This document shows positions 58,291 through 64,000 of a stretch of 64,000 nt of DNA, piece after piece. The notes under the pieces are model-generated. The model had not been told where the DNA came from and made no database searches. It was given only the letters and a program-made list of their open reading frames with translations. The stretch covers positions 98,962,874-99,026,873 of the forward strand of contig CP092872.1 in NCBI GenBank assembly GCA_030710605.1. Direction: 5' to 3'. A program made the position numbers and the translations under genes. Origin of the DNA: Cordylochernes scorpioides (Eukaryota > Arthropoda > Arachnida > Pseudoscorpiones > Chernetidae). Position 1 is the first letter of the stretch; each line of letters starts with the position of its first letter.

Positions 58291-60711
58291 TACAAAAAAA
58301 AGCCTTTATTGAGGACCTCTCGTCCTATATAGGATTCGCCAGTTTACAGAGTAAGAGAAGAGAACTAAGAATACAGAGAGAAACCTATAAGTAGTAGGTA
58401 TAGTATAGTGCTTTCTAGACTGTAACTATATACAACCGCAACAACAAGCCTTTTACTGGAATCAAAGTCCCATACAGGATTCGTCATTCTAATCCTGACA
58501 TAGATTATTTGCATATAATTATTTACATCAATTAGATTATGTATATAGCCTCCCCTTCTCTTCAGCCGTCTTCCAAAATTTGAACAACGCAAAAGCTCCA
58601 GCTCTGCTTCTCACCACCTCATTCAACAGGAGCTCCAAAGAGATTCCCTCAAGGCCTATTTCACTGAGGAGCACTTCCGTTCGTCTTTCAGCCCCATACA
58701 TGAGAGCAAATGGTGATGTAGCCCAGGCTCCATTCTTGTACCGCAAATCTCGCATGTCCATCCGTCTGTTTTAAATATTCTGGGGCGATCATCAGTAAAG
58801 AGCACCGCGAGGATTCTCAGTCCGGCAATACACCGTTTGACCCGGAGCGGGAAATCGCTGGACAGATAGTGTTCCGGTAACGGAGTTGAGCAGATGTTTT
58901 TATAGTGGGGGGTATAGTCTTGAATTTATTATTCTTGTGTGATCCTTTTGCAGAGATTGGTCTATTGCAGTCCTGATTATGTAGGGAATTTATCTTTGTA
59001 ATGTTCTATAGTCTGTGCAGAAATTCAGCCATTGAAATCCGGTGGTGTTTAAACTATTAACTATACTTCCTGTGAAACCTATATATTTTTTCGTTGCGTT
59101 TGAGATTTCCCACAGCTGGGACAAGCAGATCCGCGGCAATCTAGTTTCACCCATTCCCAGCATTCTCAACCAAAACTTTAAGGTAAGTTTCAAGACTAAC
59201 GCTGAGTGACACTCTTCCCAATTCTATCCTGAGCATGTATCCGGGGGTGTATCTTGGTAGATTTAAATATATTCGCATAAATGAGTCCTGATTTGATCAA
59301 CAATTAGTGTATGCTCATTTGCCCAAACAGGTGCCGCGTATAGCAGGGTTGATAAAACCATCGCGTCAAGAAGTTTCATAGAGGATTTAAAAGAGTTCAT
59401 CTTCGACCTGGTCAGAATAGGCCAGACCGCACCACTGGCAGCGAGAGCTTTACCCTTATAGTATAATGCGGCTTGCTTAAAAGAGTTTGTTGAGGTGAGT
59501 GAATATCCTAGATACATGTATCTTTCCGTGACATTCAGTGTTTGTTGTCCCCAATACCAATTATCGGATTTTGAGCGCTTCCCACCATTGCGAAATACCA
59601 TTATTTTTTATTTGTTTTCGTTCAGCGTTAGCAGATTTTCCTCAAAATATTTTCGTATCATATTAATTTTTAACTGCAAATTGTTCTTAGATTCGCCTAT
59701 CAGTACAATATCATCTGCATATAGTAACAAATGGATATTTCCATGCTTTGGCAGATAAATACCAGGTATATCAGAGCAGTCAAAAGTACCAATCAGGTCA
59801 TTAATAAAAAGTATGAATAAGTAAGGAGATAGTGGCTCACCCTGTAACACTCCGGATTTTATTTTGATAAATTCAGTGAATGAATTGTTCCATCTCACCA
59901 CAGCTGTCATGTTTTCGTAGTAATTCTTAATTAGATTTATAAATCGGAAATTCAATCCAATGTCTAACAGGTTTTTCCATAGGAGAGCTTGAGGCACCGT
60001 ATCAAAAGCCTTTTTAAGATCGATAAAGAAAGCGTAGAACTTTCGTCTTTTACGTCTAAGTGTTAATTGGATTAGTGAGACTAAAGTAAAAATATGATCC
60101 TGGCATGAATGTTCTTTTCTGAAACCCGCTTGATTTTCCGGTATAATTGCTCTATTTTCGGTCCAGTTGCTTAGCCGTATTTTCAGTATTGATGAGAAAA
60201 GCTTAGCGAGGTTGCTTAGAAGTGCTATTCCCCGATAATTGTGAGGATTGTCGGCATCACCATTTTTAAAGATGGGATGTGTAATTGTTTTGCACCAAGT
60301 TGTTGGGAATTGACCAGTTTTTAGAACTCTATTGTAAATATCTTTTAAGGCAGTCAAATAAGCTGGGGGCAAGGCTTTTATAGCTTCATTAGGAATATTA
60401 TCAAGTCCACAAGCCTTATTGTGCTTCAAGTGAGCGATTTCTCCAGTTATCTCCGACAAGGATATTTCGGCCATTAACTCGTCGTCTGGCCTCAGTATAA
60501 CTCTTATGGACAAATCGTACTTGACAGGTGGCGAAGTCGCGAGAAGTTCGGTATAAAACTGTTGCCATTTTTGAATAGAAATGTTTCCGAGAGTTTTTTG
60601 TTCTTCTATTTTTAAACAGTGATATTGTGTCCCAAAAACCCGCAGAGTCCATCACCTCCTTCAACCTCTCTTGTATTTTAATATAGTAGGTTTTCTTTTT
60701 GCCGGTCAGAA
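58291..60711 (-). mobile_element. Non-LTR retrotransposon (LINE) fragment, broken
   Basis: Minus strand, 5' truncated near 60711, where translation of the linker upstream of RT begins abruptly (TYYIKIQERLKEVMDSAGFW). Its 3' end is near 58290, with AATAAAGG at about 58304-58311. No target duplication could be identified because there is no paralogous empty site. The clade cannot be settled by eye; it is clearly not the R1 type found in unit 4. Confidence 0.75.
58546..60711 (-). pseudogene. LINE reverse transcriptase ORF, several lesions
   Basis: RT motifs in the main frame (59608-60513): KACGLDNIPNEAIKAL, YRGIALLSNLAKLFSSIL, IIPENQAGFRKEHSCQDH, FFIDLKKAFDTV, SGVLQGEPLSPYLF and YADD (59710-59721). 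An in-frame TAA follows NENK (59608-59610) and the same frame resumes at KIMVFRNGGKR. Frameshifts occur near 59265 and upstream of 60513. The C-terminal part has a zinc motif CEICGTRMEPGLHHHLLSC (58698-58754). The endonuclease domain is absent because of truncation. It would copy LINE RNA at the target site; inactive here. Confidence 0.82.
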
Positions 60712-62592
60712 GTGATGAGTAGAATTAAAAAAAGTAAAAGCTAAGAAATATCAGAGTAAGGTAGGGTAAACTGTTTATATTTTATTTTCAGATCAATTTT
60801 TGCAGTGGTATTTTTTAATTTAGAAATTTTAATGTGATTAAATATAACTGTGGTAAAAATATAATGGAATTTTTGAAGAAGGTGCTCATCTACATGTGGA
60901 GTCACCACCTTAGATCCAAAGAAGTCTCTTTCCTTCTTTTCCTTATAAAAAGTCAAGAAATTCCATAAAGCCATCGTTCTGTGTTAGCCACCCACGGCAT
61001 TCAATTCTGCCCACATTCAGAACAATTGTCCTCCCTCAGCTGCTCGGTTTTATCTTTGAAGTACACACACGGTGGAACACACAACTAATATAAACATTTT
61101 ATAAATCATATAAATATGTTTTCATATATAATAACTTTGCCGTATAATTTTCACGGAATAAATTAGCGTTCTCTTGGAAACCTCAAAAGTCTGATATAGC
61201 ACAAGACTTCGATATTTGGTCGTCTGCCTACTTATTTGATGGAAGAATGGACTCTCCTTGGTGTGAGCATGTGAAAACATAACTAAATGCTTGATTTAGG
61301 TGCAACTTGTTCTGCTCTCCTGGACATTTGAATTCATTCCTGATCCATGTAATCTACATGGAAAATATTCAATTAGATGATATTTAATTATTTGCACACC
61401 ATGAATTATTGGTTTCTATCTGCACTTTAGGGATAAAAAAATCACGTTCCGCCCGATGCTATGTTTGATTGGAAATAAGGTACAAAAGAACGGTCTATTG
61501 CATTATCTAACGAAGTGTTGTGAATTCTTCCACCATTTTCAACCAGAGAATTTAGCCGTTTATTCGGCCTTCAATTGCTGGAAGCTCTCACTGATTAACT
61601 GTCTTCATCTTCTTCTGCCAGTTTTCTTATTTCTTCTAGGATCAGTTAGGTGTTTAATTCGTCTAATTTAGAGTCAGTCCAATATCTTCAATATCTCACT
61701 TTCATATCTTAAAACTAAATAATATTCTAAACAATGTCTATGTACCTCCTTCTCTTTTATGATGACATGAGCAGAGAATCTCTCAGAATTGAAGCTTCGA
61801 TGTTCTGTACTTTAACTCGTCTAAGAACCTCGCATCGGCTCTCTTTAACGAAACTCTAAACTCCTCACAAGATCTTCAAGGCTATGATTTTTCTTTCATA
61901 GCTTTGATATGGGACCAAGATTCACTTCTATAGAAGGTGGCTATGGCTTAGACCAGTGCATTCACAACTCTATTTCGATAGCGTTGGATTGGTTTATCTT
62001 TATCCAGCTAGGTGTTGATCCACTCATTACTCTGATCTGCCTAATTTAAATCCTTTGTTAAAATTTCCTGGGTATCACTCCACTTTCATCTATTAATGGA
62101 CCTGCACAAAAGAGTCAATGATTTATATTTTTTGTAATGTGATGGCTGTATTAGCCATTGATGTCAGTTCTGGTTTAAGTTGATAAAAAACAAGCTCGCG
62201 ATTGCCCACTTAATATTAGCTTGTGTTCTTTTTGGTGGTACCATAAGGTGAATGATGCCCTTCTATATCACGACGGTGTAGAAAACAAAAATGACGCAAA
62301 ACAAATTGATTAAAGACTTCTACTAATATTACTGTGCTCATAGTAGAAAATTGCTTCGCTTTGAAAACAAAAAGCGCTAATAAGTGCTCGGATTACTCTC
62401 ACGCGTACATATATTTCTATGCAGACGAATTCAGATCTGTGTATGTAAAAAGCCTGCCCTACCTTCCCAATCAGCCAAAAATATATTAATCGATCCGATA
62501 AAAAATAGGAAGAAGTGCGAGGATGCAAATTTGGCGGGGCGTTTCCTGCCGCCACCTTCTGGTTTTTGGGCAGACGACCTCCGCTGGGTATG
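60712..62592. other. Intergenic region, nothing identified
   Basis: AT-rich, about 1.9 kb. Short open frames on both strands lack paralogues, domains or credible starts. The last 80 bp (CCGCCACCTTCTGG, GCAGACGACC) are GC-rich and form the proximal promoter of the next gene. Confidence 0.5.
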
Positions 62593-62600
62593 TATATAAG
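62593..62600 (+). promoter_or_regulatory. TATA box of the eighth cuticle gene
   Basis: TATATAAG 43 bp before the ATG at 62636, the same spacing as in the gene at 53881, predicting a leader of about 12 nt. Confidence 0.7.
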
Positions 62601-62635
62601 GACATCCGGGGCTTTTCGGAGCATCGTCTGCCAAC

Positions 62636-64000
62636 ATGAAGGTGAGTGTCCCTTCTCTGCCTTCCAGCGTGGAAAACCTTCCAATTAGAAATGCCCCAAT
62701 AACGTCTCCAATTGTCCCACAGGACAATTGAACAGAGTTTAAATCAACGGATGCTTTAACATTCCAATCTTTAGAATAGTTTGTATTTATTGACTGATTT
62801 TCCTAATTACTGTAGAAATATATTCAATTATACTTTCAAAATGTTCTATTATTTAGAGAAAAATTTCAGCCTTAATGCTTTCTGAGATACTTCAATCTTG
62901 TACCATTGACAAGTTTTGCAAAAGCTAATGTGCTTTTTTTTACAATTAATATATCTATAGAGAGGGCAAAATTTATCTTTAAAATATTTTCACATTATTT
63001 CAGATATGCACACCAGATCAAATCGCCATTTCTTATTTTCGTTGAGTGCCAAAGTGAATAAATCATATACGCACACACACCGTCTCAGCCCATATTCCTT
63101 CTAAAGTTTAAATCATTTTCAATATCCCTCTCACATAACTTTCTTATATTTTATTTAAAATATATTCTCTAAGACTTATTCTGAAATCGATTTCTAATGT
63201 TCAAGATTTTTTTCAAATAATCCATCGTGGGTTCACTGTAGGTCTTGCCTTCATTTGTTGGCCAGATTGGAGCAGAACTCGACAACCAGACTTGATAATG
63301 GGCATGCCATCAGCAAATTAGAACAACTTGGTTAGAAATGCCCGTCACCACTCTTGGTGGAACTTCAGAGTTCCGCCAGCAGGGTTGAGATAGAATTGAA
63401 ATTTTGTGGCAGCAACACACGGTCTAAAAACATTCCTTGCTGAGTGAGATTCAGTCTTTCAGGTAAAACCAAGAGCAATGGAAGCAAGTCTCGGATAAAT
63501 CAGGTAAAATCCGCACATAAAATTATTTTGGAAGAAAATCCTGTTTGAACATTTATTTTATCAAAGGATTCCCTCCTACATTTCCCAGCTGTAAGCACCC
63601 TTGCACCACCATTTAGATTATTTGATTATCATACCAATATATTGGATAAACTCATGATTCTCAGTTAGAGCGAAGATGAACCACGACCCACTGTGCCCAG
63701 GTCCTCCTCGTCCTCAGCGCCGTCATTGCCGCCGCCTCAGCCCACGGGCTCTTGCCCCACGCCCATGTCATCGGGACCGGCGCCTCGTCCCAGTTCCGCT
63801 CCCAGGATGTAAGTCCTCAGTCCTCCTGTCTATTCAATACCTCACCCTGGGCCTGTGCAGAATGCCGGCAACTACGCCTTCGGATACGATGAGGGTCATC
63901 TTACAGGAGGCACCTTCCGCAGGGAGTCCGGCTCCCACGGCGTCAAGGTGGGCTCCTACGGCCTCAGGGATGCCGACGGCCGTCAGAGGACCGTGAGCTA
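62636..64000 (+). CDS. Cuticle protein, RR-type, partial (runs off the window), three exons
   Basis: Exon 1 coding ATG AAG (62636-62641), donor GTGAGT, intron 62642-63700, exon 2 63701-63808, 52-bp intron 63809-63860 (GTAAGT ... GTGCAG), exon 3 63861 to the window end. All junctions are phase 0. Signal peptide MKVLLVLSAVIAAASA, then HGLLPHAHVIGTGASSQFRSQD, then NAGNYAFGYDEGHLTGGTF, HGVKVGSYGLRDADGRQRTVS. The small second intron splits SSQFRSQD from NAGNYAFGY, exactly where the other seven genes are uninterrupted. RR domain incomplete here; 84 complete codons are visible. A secreted chitin-associated cuticle protein by family. Confidence 0.88.

Noticed and set aside
61456..61671. Short hydrophobic open frame (71 codons) upstream of the eighth cuticle gene
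   Set aside because: AT-rich and leucine-rich by composition, with no paralogue or promoter; a chance frame is more likely.

Overview
The window is arthropod genomic DNA, most likely from a chelicerate such as a spider. The six-copy gene family and its two relatives encode secreted cuticle proteins. Their Rebers-Riddiford-type core (GSYGLRDADGRYRTVNY, then VADALGFRADI and NEPG) is the form I associate with spider and horseshoe-crab cuticle proteins. Species cannot be named from the sequence. Coding exons are GC-rich islands in strongly AT-rich DNA, and mobile elements are abundant.

Layout. From 1 to about 50,205 there are six head-to-tail units, starting near 3, 9064, 19764, 28217, 40723 and 48048. 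Each carries one minus-strand cuticle gene: a two-codon first exon (ATG AAG), a 0.86-0.93 kb phase-0 intron, and one long exon. Behind each promoter lies a 5-7 kb spacer with a 31-bp minisatellite, unidentified ORF-like blocks and old repeat remnants. The units fall into two linked haplotypes: A (genes 1, 3, 6) and B (genes 2, 4, 5). The last unit is cut off about 50 bp upstream of its TATA box.

Because the units are paralogous, each is an empty site for insertions in the others, so mobile-element boundaries can be read directly. Unit 1 has a Helitron-like element with two 3' termini. Unit 2 has a Ty3/gypsy-type LTR retrotransposon with a 5-bp target duplication. Unit 3 has a foldback element and a 649-bp inverted-repeat element with a 13-bp duplication. 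Unit 4 has a decayed mariner (TA duplication) and a 5'-truncated R1-clade LINE (7-bp duplication). Unit 5 has a second inverted-repeat element.

From 50.2 to 53.8 kb I recognise no gene. At 53,838-57,895 a plus-strand cuticle gene of 318 aa has a 3-kb first intron, over half of it a 54-bp satellite that switches to a 116-bp higher-order unit. From 58.3 to 60.7 kb lies a broken minus-strand LINE. At 62,593-64,000 the window ends inside an eighth cuticle gene, on the plus strand, which has an additional 52-bp intron.

All eight genes share signal-peptide architecture, a Met-Lys micro-exon and a TATA box only 40-43 bp from the ATG, so they form one cuticle-protein cluster. The most unusual signal is a ~48-nt motif found six times in the inverted-repeat and Helitron-borne elements. 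It has hammerhead-ribozyme-like boxes and two covarying, interleaved helices.
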